The notes under the pieces: model-generated | The model's input: the letters and a program-made list of their open reading frames with translations, nothing else | Told to the model about the DNA's origin: nothing | Database searches by the model: none | Program-made: the position numbers and the translations under genes | Shown here: positions 15,647 through 24,999 of the stretch, in pieces | How the letters are laid out: every line of letters begins with the position of its first letter | How positions within the stretch are numbered: the stretch's first letter is position 1 | Assembly (NCBI GenBank): GCA_022846095.1 | Contig: AP025583.1 | Span: forward strand, 1,984,001 to 2,048,000 | DNA: 64,000 bases | Origin: Oscillospiraceae bacterium | GTDB taxonomy: Bacteria; Bacillota; Clostridia; Oscillospirales; Oscillospiraceae | Direction of reading: 5' to 3'

Positions 15647-16963
15647 ATGCCGAAAAACGACGAACACAAGCCGGTGCGCTGCTCCTTCTGCGGAAAGCAC
15701 CAGGAGCAGGTCTCCCGCATCATCGCGGGGCCCGGCGCCTATATCTGCAACGAGTGCGTGCACCTGTGCATGAGTATTCTGGACGACGCCTACGACCCCG
15801 AGGAGCAGGTCTCCCCGGACATCCCGGACGTGATCCCCACCCCCAGGGAGATCCGGGACGTGCTGGACCAGTATATCATCGGCCAGGAGGACGCCAAGGT
15901 GGCCCTCTCGGTGGCGGTGTACAACCACTATAAGCGCATCTACTTCGGCGGCGGTGAGGACGTGGAGCTCCAGAAGAGCAACATCCTGCTCATGGGCCCC
16001 ACAGGCTGCGGCAAGACCCTCTTTGCCCAGACCCTGGCCCGCATCCTGAAGGTGCCCTTCGCCATCGCCGACGCCACCACCCTCACCGAGGCGGGCTACG
16101 TGGGCGACGACGTGGAGAACATCCTCCTGCGCCTGGTGCAGGCCGCGGACTTCGACGTGGAGCTGGCCGAGCGCGGCATCATCTACGTGGACGAGATCGA
16201 CAAGATCACCCGGAAGAGCGAAAACACCTCCATCACCCGGGACGTGTCCGGCGAGGGCGTGCAGCAGGCCCTGCTGAAAATCCTGGAGGGTACCGTGGCC
16301 AACGTCCCGCCCCAGGGCGGCCGCAAGCACCCCCACCAGGAGTTCATCCAGATCAACACCAAGAATATCCTCTTCATCTGCGGCGGCGCCTTCGACGGCA
16401 TCGAGAAGATCATCGAGCAGCGCCTGGACAAGAAGACCATCGGCTTCGGGGCCGAGATCCAGAGCAAGAAGGAGCGCGACACCTCCGCCCTGCTCAAGGA
16501 GATCCAGCCCCACGACCTGCTCAAGTTCGGCATCATCCCCGAGCTGGTGGGCCGCCTGCCGGTGATCACCACCCTGCGGGCCCTGGACAAGGACCAGCTG
16601 GTGCGCATTCTCACCGAGCCGAAAAACGCCCTGGTGAAGCAGTACCAGAAGCTGCTGGAGTACGACATGGTGGATCTGCAGTTCCAGCCCGACGCCCTGG
16701 GCGAGGCCGCCGACAAGGCGGTGGAGCGGGGCATCGGCGCCCGCGGCCTGCGGGCCGTGCTGGAGGAGGTCATGACCTCGGTGATGTATGAGGTGCCCTC
16801 CGACCCCACCATCGCCAAGGTGACCATCACCCCCGAGAGCGTGAAGGAGGGCGCCCACCCCGAGGTGGAGCGCGATCCGGAGCGCAAGGAGCGCCCCCGC
16901 CTGGGCGGCGCGGCCCTGCGCAGCGAACAGGGCGGGACGGCCGTGCGCGGCAACGTCTCCTGA
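15647..16963 (+). CDS. clpX: ATP-dependent Clp protease ATP-binding subunit ClpX
   Basis: 438 residues. ClpX is the AAA+ unfoldase that feeds substrates to ClpP. Visible are the N-terminal C4 zinc domain (CSFCGK...CNECV, ~10-35), Walker A GPTGCGKT (~118), Walker B YVDEIDKI (~182), the substrate pore loop area and sensor-2 GIGARGLR (~365). The ATG at 15647 has GAGGT 7 nt upstream; longer in-frame starts would lie in the terminator tail. A terminator follows. Confidence 0.97.
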   Translation: MPKNDEHKPVRCSFCGKHQEQVSRIIAGPGAYICNECVHLCMSILDDAYDPEEQVSPDIPDVIPTPREIRDVLDQYIIGQEDAKVALSVAVYNHYKRIYFGGGEDVELQKSNILLMGPTGCGKTLFAQTLARILKVPFAIADATTLTEAGYVGDDVENILLRLVQAADFDVELAERGIIYVDEIDKITRKSENTSITRDVSGEGVQQALLKILEGTVANVPPQGGRKHPHQEFIQINTKNILFICGGAFDGIEKIIEQRLDKKTIGFGAEIQSKKERDTSALLKEIQPHDLLKFGIIPELVGRLPVITTLRALDKDQLVRILTEPKNALVKQYQKLLEYDMVDLQFQPDALGEAADKAVERGIGARGLRAVLEEVMTSVMYEVPSDPTIAKVTITPESVKEGAHPEVERDPERKERPRLGGAALRSEQGGTAVRGNVS

Positions 16964-16981
16964 CAATCCAATATTAACTGG

Positions 16982-17012
16982 GGGCGGACGGCTGTTGGCG
17001 TCCGCCCTTTTT
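16982..17012 (+). terminator. intrinsic terminator between clpX and lon
   Basis: A 9-bp stem (16982-16990 with 16999-17007), 8-nt loop, followed by T5. Confidence 0.88.
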
Positions 17013-17031
17013 CCCAAAAGGAAGTGATTCC

Positions 17032-19434
17032 ATGTCTGAACTGAATCAAACAAGCACCATGCCCGCACTGGCCCTGCGCGGGCTGACCATCTTCCCCAAT
17101 ATGCTGCTCCACTTCGACGTGGGGCGGGAGGCCTCCATCAAGGCGCTGGACGAGGCCATGTCCTCCGGCGCGCCCATTTTCCTGGTGGCCCAGCGGGAGC
17201 TGACCGTGGAGAACCCCCGGCTGGAGGACCTCTACACCATCGGCACCGTGTCCAACGTGCGCCAGATCCTTCGCCTGCCCGGCGACAACGTGCGGGTCAT
17301 GGTGGAGGGGGTCTCACGCGGGCAGCTCCAGGGCCTGGCCCAGACCGCGCCCTTTATCCTGGCCCAGGTGTTGGAGATCCGGCCGGAGGAGGAGGTGCGC
17401 CGCACCGCCCGGACCGAGGCCCTGATCCGCCGGACCTACGAGCTCTTCGAGCGCTATATCGAGCTGGCCCCCAAGATGACCCCCGACGTGCTGCTGTCGG
17501 TGCTCTCCAGCGAGGACCCGGGCTATATCGCCGACTACATTGCCCAGAACATCGTCATGCGCGCGGGGGACAAGCAGGCCATCCTGGAGGAGTTGCGCCC
17601 GGTGCGCCGTCTGGAGCGGCTCTACCAGATCCTGCGCCGGGAGGTGGAGATTTTGGAGCTGGAGCTGGACATGCAGAACAAGGTCCGGGATCAGCTCACC
17701 CGCAGCCAGAAGGACTACTTCCTCCGGGAGCAGATGAAGGTCATCCAGCAGGAGCTGGGGGAGGACGGCCAGAGCGGCGACAGCGAGAGCGCCGAGTACC
17801 GGGAGCGGATCTCCAAGGCCAAGCTGCCCGGCGAGGTGGCGGAGAAGCTGCTCAAGGAGGTCGGCCGGCTGGAGAAGCAGTCCTTCGGCTCCGCCGAGGC
17901 CACCGTCATCCGCAACTACCTGGACACCTGTCTTGAGCTGCCCTGGGGCAAAAAGACGCGGGAGCGCGTGGACGTGGCGGCAGCCCGCAAGGTGCTGGAC
18001 GCCGACCACTTCGGCCTGGACAAGGTCAAGGAGCGGATTTTGGAGTTCCTGGCCGTCAAGCAGCTGGCCCCCGATTTGAAAGGGCAGATCATCTGCCTGG
18101 TGGGCCCCCCCGGCGTGGGCAAGACCTCCATCGCCATGAGCGTGGCCCGGGCTCTGCACCGCAGCCTGGCCCGCATCTCTCTGGGCGGCGTCCACGACGA
18201 GGCCGAGATCCGCGGCCACCGCAAGACCTACGTGGGGGCCATGCCGGGGCGCATCATCACCGCCGTGAAGCAGGCGGGGAGCTGCAACCCCCTGCTGCTG
18301 CTGGACGAGATCGACAAGCTGGGCATGGACCGGCAGGGGGATCCCTCCTCGGCCCTGCTGGAGGTGCTGGACGGCGAGCAGAACGCCGCCTTCCGGGACC
18401 ACTTCCTGGAGGTGCCCTTCGACCTGTCCGACGTGCTCTTCATCACCACCGCCAACACCACCGAGACCATCCCGCGCCCGCTGCTGGACCGCATGGAAGT
18501 CATCGAGCTGTCCAGCTATACCGACGAGGAGAAGCTCCAGATCGCCCGGCGGCACCTGCTGCCCAAGCAGCTCAAGCGCCACGGACTGAAGAAGTCCCAG
18601 CTCAAGCTGACAGACGACGCCCTGCGGGAGGTCATCACAGGCTACACCAGGGAGTCCGGTGTGCGCGTCCTGGAACGGGAGCTGGCCTCGGTGTGCCGCA
18701 AGGCGGCCATGCGCATCGTGTCGGACGGTGTAAAGTCGATAAGCGTTACAGGTGATAACCTGGAGCGCTTCCTGGGCGTGCGGCGCTATCACCCCGAGCG
18801 CCTGCCCCGCATGGAGCAGGTGGGCGTGGTCAACGGCCTGGCCTGGACCAGCGTGGGCGGCGAGCTGCTGGAGGTGGAGGTGGGCGTGGTGCCCGGCTCC
18901 GGCAAGGTGGAGCTCACCGGCAACCTGGGCGACGTGATGAAGGAGTCCTGCCACGCGGCCCTCTCCTATATCCGCAGCCGGGCGGCCGCCCTGGGCATCG
19001 AGGCCGACTTCTACACGAAAAAGGACATCCACGTCCATTTCCCGGAGGGGGCGGTGCCCAAGGACGGGCCCTCCGCCGGTATCGCCATCACCACCGCCAT
19101 GGTCTCCGCCCTCACCGGCGCGCCTGTGAAGCGGGAGCTGGCGATGACAGGCGAAATTACCTTACGGGGCAGGGTGCTGCCCATCGGCGGCCTGAAGGAA
19201 AAGACCATGGCCGCCCTGCGCAACGGGATTAAGACGGTCATTCTCCCGGCCGACAACGAAAAGGATCTGGAGGAGATCGACCAGACCGTGCGCTCCGCCC
19301 TGCGGTTCCTCCCGGTGGAGCAGGTGGACGCGGTGCTGGCCGAGGCGCTGGATCTGCACCTGGCCCGGGCGGATTTGCCCGAGCCGTGCCTGGAGGCCGC
19401 GCCCCGCAGGGACGGGGTCACCCTCAAGCAGTAG
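17032..19434 (+). CDS. lon: ATP-dependent protease Lon
   Basis: 800 residues, typical LonA. It has an N-terminal substrate-binding LON domain (~10-200), a coiled helical region, an AAA+ domain with Walker A GPPGVGKT (~360) and Walker B LLLDEIDK (~420), and the C-terminal peptidase with catalytic Ser681 in PKDGPSAG and Lys ~724 in GGLKEK. It degrades misfolded and regulatory proteins. Start supported by AAGGAAG. It is followed 12 nt later by engB, the common lon-engB order. Confidence 0.97.
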   Translation: MSELNQTSTMPALALRGLTIFPNMLLHFDVGREASIKALDEAMSSGAPIFLVAQRELTVENPRLEDLYTIGTVSNVRQILRLPGDNVRVMVEGVSRGQLQGLAQTAPFILAQVLEIRPEEEVRRTARTEALIRRTYELFERYIELAPKMTPDVLLSVLSSEDPGYIADYIAQNIVMRAGDKQAILEELRPVRRLERLYQILRREVEILELELDMQNKVRDQLTRSQKDYFLREQMKVIQQELGEDGQSGDSESAEYRERISKAKLPGEVAEKLLKEVGRLEKQSFGSAEATVIRNYLDTCLELPWGKKTRERVDVAAARKVLDADHFGLDKVKERILEFLAVKQLAPDLKGQIICLVGPPGVGKTSIAMSVARALHRSLARISLGGVHDEAEIRGHRKTYVGAMPGRIITAVKQAGSCNPLLLLDEIDKLGMDRQGDPSSALLEVLDGEQNAAFRDHFLEVPFDLSDVLFITTANTTETIPRPLLDRMEVIELSSYTDEEKLQIARRHLLPKQLKRHGLKKSQLKLTDDALREVITGYTRESGVRVLERELASVCRKAAMRIVSDGVKSISVTGDNLERFLGVRRYHPERLPRMEQVGVVNGLAWTSVGGELLEVEVGVVPGSGKVELTGNLGDVMKESCHAALSYIRSRAAALGIEADFYTKKDIHVHFPEGAVPKDGPSAGIAITTAMVSALTGAPVKRELAMTGEITLRGRVLPIGGLKEKTMAALRNGIKTVILPADNEKDLEEIDQTVRSALRFLPVEQVDAVLAEALDLHLARADLPEPCLEAAPRRDGVTLKQ

Positions 19435-19446
19435 AAGGAGGTCTTT

Positions 19447-20043
19447 ATGGCCCTGAATCTCAATAACGCGGAATTTATCCGCTCCGCCGCGAAAAAGGAG
19501 GACTTCCCCCGGGACGGACTGCCCCAGGTGGTCTTTGCCGGACGGTCCAACGTGGGCAAATCCTCGGTCATCAACCGCCTTTTAAACCGCAAGAACTTTG
19601 CACGGGTGGGCGCCGCGCCGGGTAAGACCACCCACATCAACTACTTCCTCATCGACCGGCGGCTCTATCTGGTGGATCTGCCGGGCTACGGGTACGCCAA
19701 GGTCTCCAAGGCGGAAAAGGACCGCTGGGGCAGGCTCATTGAGAGCTGGTTCGACGACACCAGCCTCATGACCCTGGGCGTGCAGATCGTGGACGCCCGC
19801 CACAAGCCAACCGAGGACGACCGCATCATGTGCAACTGGTTCCAGCTCAGCGGGCGGCCCTTCGCCGTGGTGGCCAACAAGCTGGACAAGCTGAAAAAGA
19901 GTGAAATCGAACCCAACCTGGCTCTGATCCGGGAGACCCTGGAGCTGGGCGACACTGTACAGGTCATCCCCTTTTCAGCTGAGAAGGGGGAGGGGAAGCA
20001 GGGGCTGCTGAACCTGATTTTAGACCATATGGGGGAGCGGTAA
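19447..20043 (+). CDS. engB: ribosome biogenesis GTPase EngB (YsxC)
   Basis: 198 residues, one GTPase domain needed for 50S assembly. G1 GRSNVGKSS (~34), G2 GKTTHINYF, G3 DLPGYGYA (~78) and G4 NKLDKL (~144) are all present. AAGGAGG ahead of the ATG overlaps the lon stop region, and the gene is probably co-transcribed with lon. Confidence 0.96.
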   Translation: MALNLNNAEFIRSAAKKEDFPRDGLPQVVFAGRSNVGKSSVINRLLNRKNFARVGAAPGKTTHINYFLIDRRLYLVDLPGYGYAKVSKAEKDRWGRLIESWFDDTSLMTLGVQIVDARHKPTEDDRIMCNWFQLSGRPFAVVANKLDKLKKSEIEPNLALIRETLELGDTVQVIPFSAEKGEGKQGLLNLILDHMGER

Positions 20044-20045
20044 AC

Positions 20046-20798
20046 ATGAGGTATGTACGCTTTGAGCGGGGCGGCAAGGCCGCCTGGGGCGTTTTGAAGG
20101 GGGACACGGTGCGCACCATGACCGCCGCGCCCTACGGCGGCATCTGCTACGACGGGGGCAGTGTGCCCCTGGCCGGGTGCCGGCTCCTGGCCCCCTGCGA
20201 GCCCACCAAAATCGTCTGCGTGGGCAAAAACTACTTTGACCACGCCCAGGAGATGGGGGAGGGGGTGCCCGAGGTGCCCCTCCTGTTCCTCAAGGGGCCC
20301 AACACCGTGAACCACCCGGAGGGCACGGTCCACGCGCCGGACTTCGTCACGCGCTTGGACTACGAGGGGGAGCTGGCCTTTGTCGTGAAAAAGCGGGCGA
20401 AGGATGTAAAGGCAAGTGACTTTGCAGACTATATCCTGGGCTACACCATCCTCAACGACGTGACCGCCCGGGACATCCAGAAGTCGGACGGCCAGTGGAC
20501 CCGGGGCAAGGGCATGGACGGCTTCGCCCCCGTCGGCCCGGTGGTGACCGACGAGGTGGACGGGGCTGATCTGGCTATCGAGACCCGCCTCAACGGCCGG
20601 GTGGTCCAGTCCTCCCGCACCAGCCTGTTCATGACCAGGCTGCCCGAGCTGATGGCCTTTATCACGGCCTCCATGACCCTGGAGCCGGGGGACGTGGTCA
20701 CCACCGGCACCCCCGCCGGTATCGGTCCCATGAAGCCGGGGGACGTGGTGGAGGTGGAAATCGAGGGCATCGGGGTGCTGCGCAACCGCGTGGTATGA
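20046..20798 (+). CDS. fumarylacetoacetate hydrolase-family protein
   Basis: 250 residues with the FAH catalytic fold (~55-250). The metal ligands expected in the family appear as Glu-x-Glu in LDYEGELAFV (~104) and Asp in LNDVTARD (~139). GFAPVGP and TTGTPAGIG are further signatures. Members act as acylpyruvases, oxaloacetate tautomerases or decarboxylases, and the substrate here cannot be fixed. It starts 2 nt after engB, so it is co-translated with it. Confidence 0.87.
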   Translation: MRYVRFERGGKAAWGVLKGDTVRTMTAAPYGGICYDGGSVPLAGCRLLAPCEPTKIVCVGKNYFDHAQEMGEGVPEVPLLFLKGPNTVNHPEGTVHAPDFVTRLDYEGELAFVVKKRAKDVKASDFADYILGYTILNDVTARDIQKSDGQWTRGKGMDGFAPVGPVVTDEVDGADLAIETRLNGRVVQSSRTSLFMTRLPELMAFITASMTLEPGDVVTTGTPAGIGPMKPGDVVEVEIEGIGVLRNRVV

Positions 20799-20805
20799 CA
20801 GTACA

Positions 20806-20837
20806 GGGCCGCCGCAGACGGATGCGGCGGCCCTTCC
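20806..20837 (+). terminator. intrinsic terminator after the FAH-family gene
   Basis: An 11-bp perfect GC-rich stem (20806-20816 with 20823-20833) with a short TT tail, 7 nt after the stop codon. Confidence 0.7.
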
Positions 20838-20865
20838 CATTTTCCGCCCCCCGCGGCGAAGCGCC

Positions 20866-20894
20866 TTGTCTTTTGCCCTGAAATTTGCTATACT
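20866..20894 (+). promoter_or_regulatory. sigma-A promoter of the DSP-type phosphatase gene
   Basis: TTGTCT (20866-20871) and TATACT (20889-20894) with a 17-bp spacer, 29 bp ahead of the start codon. Confidence 0.7.
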
Positions 20895-20923
20895 GAACCG
20901 AAAACAGAAATGGAGGCGGTTGT

Positions 20924-21619
20924 ATGCTGCGTCGTATTCCGCTGGGAAGTATGAAGAATCTCCGGGACATGGGCGGACTGCCGGTGCCGGGGGGCGGCTG
21001 CACCGCCTGGGAGCGCCTGCTGCGGGGGGACAACCCGGAGAATCTCTCCCAGGCCGACGTGGACTGGCTGCTGGAGCGGGACATCACCACCGTCATCGAC
21101 CTGCGCAGCGCCCCCGAGGTGGAGCGCCACCCCGACCAGCTCAGCGCCACCCCCGGCTTCCGCTACCTGCACATGCCCCTGGTGGCCGGGGACAAGCTGC
21201 CTAATACCGAGGCCGACGTGGGCGCGGGCTATTTCCGTGCCCTGGAGGTCAAGGACTGCATCCGGGACATTATGCGCGCCATCGCCGCGGCGCCGGGCGG
21301 CGTGCTCTACCACTGCACGGCGGGAAAGGACCGCACGGGCATCACCGCCATGCTGCTCTACTCCCTGGTGGGTGTGGAGCGCGCCGACATCCTGGCCGAC
21401 TACCAGATCTCCGAGACCTATCTGGAGGAGCTGCTGCGGGGCATCCGCGCGGCCATGCCGGTGGAGCTGGCCGCCTTCGTGGGCTCCTCCAAGCCGGAGT
21501 ACCTGGAGGAGTGCATGGACCTGGCCGAGCGGAAATACGGCAGCCTGACGGACTACCTGCGCGCCACCGGCCTGACCCAGGCGGAGCTGGATCTCCTGCG
21601 TGCCAAGCTGCTGAATTAA
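20924..21619 (+). CDS. tyrosine/dual-specificity protein phosphatase family protein
   Basis: 231 residues. The phosphatase P-loop is HCTAGKDRTG (~126-135), with the nucleophilic Cys and terminal Arg present. The N-terminal NLRDMGGLPV and the general acid region near IDLRSAPEVERHPD fit the bacterial Tyr-phosphatase_3 (LipA/Siw14-like) group. It could act on phosphotyrosine, inositol phosphates or other phosphoesters. Cytoplasmic. First gene of a likely transcript that runs through scpA-scpB. Confidence 0.87.
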   Translation: MLRRIPLGSMKNLRDMGGLPVPGGGCTAWERLLRGDNPENLSQADVDWLLERDITTVIDLRSAPEVERHPDQLSATPGFRYLHMPLVAGDKLPNTEADVGAGYFRALEVKDCIRDIMRAIAAAPGGVLYHCTAGKDRTGITAMLLYSLVGVERADILADYQISETYLEELLRGIRAAMPVELAAFVGSSKPEYLEECMDLAERKYGSLTDYLRATGLTQAELDLLRAKLLN

Positions 21620-21632
21620 AGGAGGCCGCGTT

Positions 21633-22343
21633 TTGGGCTCTCTGCAAAACTTTCTGGACCACATGGACTGGTGGGGGCTTATCACCCTGCTGGTGAGTGC
21701 GGTGGCCGCGCTGCTGTGCATCACCTTCCACGAGCTGTCCCACGGCTTCGCGGCCTACCGCCTGGGCGACCCCACCGCCAAAAACGCCGGGCGGCTGACC
21801 CTGAACCCCATTAAGCACATCGACGTGATGGGCCTAATCATGATGATTGTGGTCAAGGTGGGCTGGGCCAAGCCTGTGCCGGTGGACATGCGCTACTTCA
21901 AGCGCCCCAAGCGGGACATGGCGATCACCGCCCTGGCCGGGCCGGTCTCCAATTTCCTACTGGCCCTGGCGGCGCTGCTGATCTGCTCGCTGCTCTACAA
22001 CTTCGGGCGGGTGACCCACGCCTCCCTCATCGCCCTGTGCTTCTTCTCCAACGTGGCGATTTTGTCGGTGGGCCTGGGGCTGTTCAACCTGATCCCCATC
22101 TCGCCGCTGGACGGCTCCAAGGTGCTCTTTTCCGTGCTGCCGGACAGGGCCTATTACACCATCCTGCGGTATGAGAAGTACGTGATGGGCCTGCTGATCC
22201 TGCTCACCTTTGTCGGCGTGTTCGACAAGCCCCTGTCCTTCCTGATCGTGGGGGTGCTGCGGGGCTTCTGCGCCCTGACCCGGTTCCCGCTGAACGCGCT
22301 GTTCCAGTGCCAGGACGTGTCCTGGATCCTAAATATGTTCTAA
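21633..22343 (+). CDS. site-2 protease family membrane protein (M50)
   Basis: 236 residues with about six membrane helices. The zinc motif is HELSHG (TFHELSHGFAAY, ~36-40), followed by LGDPTAKNAGRLTLNP and the distal NLIPISPLDGSKVL carrying the third ligand Asp. This is the YwhC-like branch of M50 often found beside scpAB in Clostridia. Substrate unknown. Start is TTG behind AAAGGAGG (6-8 nt). Confidence 0.88.
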   Translation: MGSLQNFLDHMDWWGLITLLVSAVAALLCITFHELSHGFAAYRLGDPTAKNAGRLTLNPIKHIDVMGLIMMIVVKVGWAKPVPVDMRYFKRPKRDMAITALAGPVSNFLLALAALLICSLLYNFGRVTHASLIALCFFSNVAILSVGLGLFNLIPISPLDGSKVLFSVLPDRAYYTILRYEKYVMGLLILLTFVGVFDKPLSFLIVGVLRGFCALTRFPLNALFQCQDVSWILNMF

Positions 22344-22366
22344 AAGCCGTTTGAAGCGGCCCGGAG

Positions 22367-23182
22367 GTGAGCAGGATAGAGACGCCCATATTCCACCTGG
22401 AGAAGGTGGTCAAGGTCCGGGAGGAGGACATGGAGGACTTCACCGGCCCCCTGGACCTGATCCTCCACCTGCTCTCCAAAAACAAGATGGAGATCAAGGA
22501 CATCCAAATCGCGCTGATTCTGGACCAGTACCTGGCGTGGATCAGCCGCCGCAAGGAGCTGGACCTGGACGTGGCCAGCGACTTCGTGACCATGGCCGCC
22601 CACCTGATCTTTATCAAGACCCGGATGCTGCTGTCCATCAACGACGAGGAGGCCCTGTCCGAGATGGAGCAGCTCATCGCCACCCTGGAGGAGCACCAGC
22701 GGCACGAGAACTACACCCGCATCAAGGCGGTGACCACCATCCTCTCCGACCGCTACGCGGTGGGGCGGGACTACATCCCAAAGGTGCCCGAGGCGGTGCC
22801 GGTGAACAAGACCTACCGCTACGTCCACCAAAAAGAGGACCTGCGCCGCGCCCTGCTGTCGGTGCTCTCCCGCTCGGACAACCGCCTGCCGCCCCCCATG
22901 GCGGCCTTTGAGGGCATCGTGGGCCGGGAGCCCTACCCGGTGGCCGACAAGGCCACGGAGATCCTCCAGCGGCTGGTGAACTTCGGCGTGACAAGGTTCC
23001 GGGCCCTCTTCAAGGGCAACCGCAGCCGCTCGGAGATCGTGGCCACCTTTATCGCCGTGCTGGAGCTGTGCAAGGCCCGCAAGCTGAGCCTGGCGGGCAC
23101 CGAGGAGGACTGTACGATCACCTGCATCGACGGCGGGGCGGAGGACGTGGCGTACTCCACCGACACAGAACAGGGGGACTGA
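22367..23182 (+). CDS. scpA: segregation and condensation protein A
   Basis: 271 residues. ScpA is the kleisin subunit of the SMC-ScpAB condensin. The N-terminal helical domain is recognised by EDFTGPLDLILHLLSKNKMEIKDIQI and AHLIFIKTRMLL. The C-terminal winged-helix part (~190-250) contains FRALFKGNRSRSEIVATFIAVLELCK. The GTG at 22367 is the best start seen, but its ribosome binding site is poor. Followed by scpB after a short palindromic spacer. Confidence 0.94.
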   Translation: MSRIETPIFHLEKVVKVREEDMEDFTGPLDLILHLLSKNKMEIKDIQIALILDQYLAWISRRKELDLDVASDFVTMAAHLIFIKTRMLLSINDEEALSEMEQLIATLEEHQRHENYTRIKAVTTILSDRYAVGRDYIPKVPEAVPVNKTYRYVHQKEDLRRALLSVLSRSDNRLPPPMAAFEGIVGREPYPVADKATEILQRLVNFGVTRFRALFKGNRSRSEIVATFIAVLELCKARKLSLAGTEEDCTITCIDGGAEDVAYSTDTEQGD

Positions 23183-23235
23183 CCCCTCAGCCGCCGATGG
23201 CGGCGGCTCCCCCCACAGGGGGGGCAAAGCGGAAG
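23183..23235. repeat. palindromic intergenic element between scpA and scpB
   Basis: The 69-bp gap holds two adjacent hairpins, AGCCGCC...GGCGGCT and CCCCCCACAGGGGGG, then GCAAAG. The pattern (CCCTCAG, variable stem, CTCCCCC-ACA-GGGGG, GCAAAG) resembles dispersed palindromic repeats I recall from Oscillospiraceae genomes. Only one copy was noticed in this window, so the repeat status is inference. Confidence 0.4.
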
Positions 23236-23251
23236 TTACGGGGTGATTTAA

Positions 23252-23911
23252 TTGGAAGTCAAGGAGCTGGAATCTGCCATTGAGGGCATCCTCTTCGCCG
23301 CAGGGGAGCCGGTGGCGGTGGAGCGGCTGTGCCTTACGCTGGAGGCCGACCGGGCCACGGTGGACGCGGTGTGCCGGCAGCTGGCCGATTTTTACAGCTA
23401 TGAGCGGCGGGGCATCCGCCTGCTGCGGATGGAGAACAGCTACCAGCTCTGTTCGGCCCCCGAGTTCGCGGCCTATATCCGCAAGGCCTTCGAGAGCCGC
23501 AAGCCCGCCCGGCTGTCCCAGCCCGCGCTGGAGGTGCTGGCCATCATCGCGTACTACCAGCCCGCCACCCGGGCCTACGTGGACCAGATCCGGGGCGTGG
23601 ACAGCGCCTACACCGTGGGGCTGCTGCTGGAGCGGGACCTCATTGAGGAGTGCGGCCGCCTGGCGGTGCCCGGCAGGCCCATCCAGTACAAGACCACCCA
23701 GACCTTCCTGCGCTCCTTCGGCCTGTCCGGCCTGGACGATCTGCCCGAGCTGCCCAACGCGGCCCCCGAGGACGGCCAGATCACCCTGGAGATGCAGGCG
23801 GCGGTGGAGCGGCTGCGGGCGGAGCAGGAGGCCGGGGAGGCCCGGGCCTCCAACCTGTCCGACGGGGAGCTGGAGGCGGCGGCCAGGGCCGTAGCTGAAA
23901 CGGAGGCGTGA
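23252..23911 (+). CDS. scpB: segregation and condensation protein B
   Basis: 219 residues. ScpB dimers bind the ScpA kleisin through tandem winged-helix domains. Signatures: IEGILFAAGEPVAVERL at the N-terminus, YSYERRGIRLLRMENSYQL, and PALEVLAIIAYYQPATRAYVDQIRGVDS, the most conserved block. A Glu/Ala-rich acidic tail (~185-219) follows. TTG start, weak ribosome binding site. Part of scpA-scpB-DUF2953-ytfJ. Confidence 0.95.
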   Translation: MEVKELESAIEGILFAAGEPVAVERLCLTLEADRATVDAVCRQLADFYSYERRGIRLLRMENSYQLCSAPEFAAYIRKAFESRKPARLSQPALEVLAIIAYYQPATRAYVDQIRGVDSAYTVGLLLERDLIEECGRLAVPGRPIQYKTTQTFLRSFGLSGLDDLPELPNAAPEDGQITLEMQAAVERLRAEQEAGEARASNLSDGELEAAARAVAETEA

Positions 23912-23912
23912 G

Positions 23913-24530
23913 TTGAAGGCGCTGGTGATTATCGGCTGTATCCTGCTGGCGGTCTGGCTAATTTCCCGCGTGCGCGTCGGCGGCGCCGTGGAGTATTCGG
24001 CGGAGGGCCTGACCGTCCGCGCCCGGCTGGGGCTGTTCTCCCTGCGGGTGTTTCCCATGCGGGAGAAGAAGCCCCCAAAAAAGGAAAAGAAAAAGCCGGA
24101 CCAGCCCCCGGAGCCGCCCGAGCCCAAGCGGGGCGGGGACTTTGCCCTGGTCCGGGAGATCCTGCCCCTGGCGGCGGAGGCCGCCGGGCGCTTCAAGCGG
24201 AAAATCCGGGTGGACCGGATCTATCTGGACTTTACCTCCGGCGCGTCCGACCCGGCCAGGGCGGCCATGGCCTTCGGGTACGCCAACGCGGCCGTCGGTA
24301 TGATCTGGCCCCTGCTGGAGCATAATTTCAATATCAGGGACCGGCGCATCCGCACGGCGGTGGATTTCCAGCTCGCCTCGCCCATCCTGTACCTGTACGC
24401 CGTATGCTCCCTCACCGTGGGGCAGGCGGTGGCGCTGGGCGTGACGCTGTTTCTAAAGTTTTTAAAGATCTACTCCCAACACAAGGCCAAAACCACACAG
24501 AAAGAGGCGGTATCGAATGTCGGAAAATAA
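23913..24530 (+). CDS. DUF2953 domain membrane protein
   Basis: 205 residues. It has an N-terminal membrane helix (~2-17), a Lys/Pro-rich charged stretch (EKKPPKKEKKKPDQPPEPPEP, ~50-70) and a region with FTSGASDPARAAMAFGYANAAVGMIWPLL typical of DUF2953. In Clostridia such proteins lie directly before ytfJ, as here (14-nt overlap), so a sporulation-linked role is plausible but unproven. GTG-AGTTG junction with scpB; the start is taken as TTG 23913. Confidence 0.8.
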   Translation: MKALVIIGCILLAVWLISRVRVGGAVEYSAEGLTVRARLGLFSLRVFPMREKKPPKKEKKKPDQPPEPPEPKRGGDFALVREILPLAAEAAGRFKRKIRVDRIYLDFTSGASDPARAAMAFGYANAAVGMIWPLLEHNFNIRDRRIRTAVDFQLASPILYLYAVCSLTVGQAVALGVTLFLKFLKIYSQHKAKTTQKEAVSNVGK

Positions 24531-24930
24531 ACAGCATCCCATCGGCGACCTGATGGGCGCCACCATGCAGAAGATCCGGGAGATGGTGGACGTGAACACC
24601 ATCGTGGGCCAGCCCATCCAGGCGGGGGAGGTCACCATTATCCCCGTGTCCAAGGTGAGCTTCGGCTTTGCCTCCGGCGGCAGCGATTTTACCAGCAAGA
24701 ACCAGAAGCCGGACGCCGACAACTCCTTCGGCGGCGGCAGCGGCGCCGGGGTCAACATCGCCCCCATCGCCTTCCTCATCGTCAAGGGGGACTCCGTGAA
24801 GCTGCTGCCCGTGGCGCCCCCGCCGGGCAACAGCGTGGACCGGGTGGTGGAGATGGTGCCCGAGCTGGTGGACAAGGTGACCGGCTTTATCGAGAAGCAG
24901 CAGGACAAAAAGGAGAACGAGCCCTTTTAA
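24517..24930 (+). CDS. ytfJ: GerW family sporulation protein YtfJ
   Basis: 137 residues. The family signature is clear: PIGDLMGATMQKIREMVDVNTIVGQPI at the N-terminus, VTIIPVSKVSFGFASGG, and the glycine-rich GGGSGAGVNIAPIAFLIV. GerW/YtfJ is a forespore protein whose loss alters spore germination in Bacillus. The start overlaps the DUF2953 gene by 14 nt and is preceded by AGAGGCGG. Confidence 0.92.
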   Translation: MSENKQHPIGDLMGATMQKIREMVDVNTIVGQPIQAGEVTIIPVSKVSFGFASGGSDFTSKNQKPDADNSFGGGSGAGVNIAPIAFLIVKGDSVKLLPVAPPPGNSVDRVVEMVPELVDKVTGFIEKQQDKKENEPF

Positions 24931-24937
24931 TTCGTCA

Positions 24938-24967
24938 GGATAAAACAGGCCGCGGGGATCCATACTA
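24938..24967 (+). promoter_or_regulatory. candidate forespore (sigma-F/sigma-G) promoter of dacF
   Basis: GGATA (24938-24942) and CATACTA (24961-24967) are 18 bp apart, close to the sigma-G pattern GnATR-N17/18-CATnnTA. It lies 32 bp ahead of the dacF start. dacF of Bacillus is a forespore gene, which fits. Confidence 0.5.
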
Positions 24968-24999
24968 GCACCATCTTTGCTTTTGAGGTGGTGTGCCGT

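Noticed and set aside
22340-24196. 618-codon minus-strand frame opposite scpA-scpB-DUF2953
   Set aside because: Composition and lack of domains show it is an antisense shadow.
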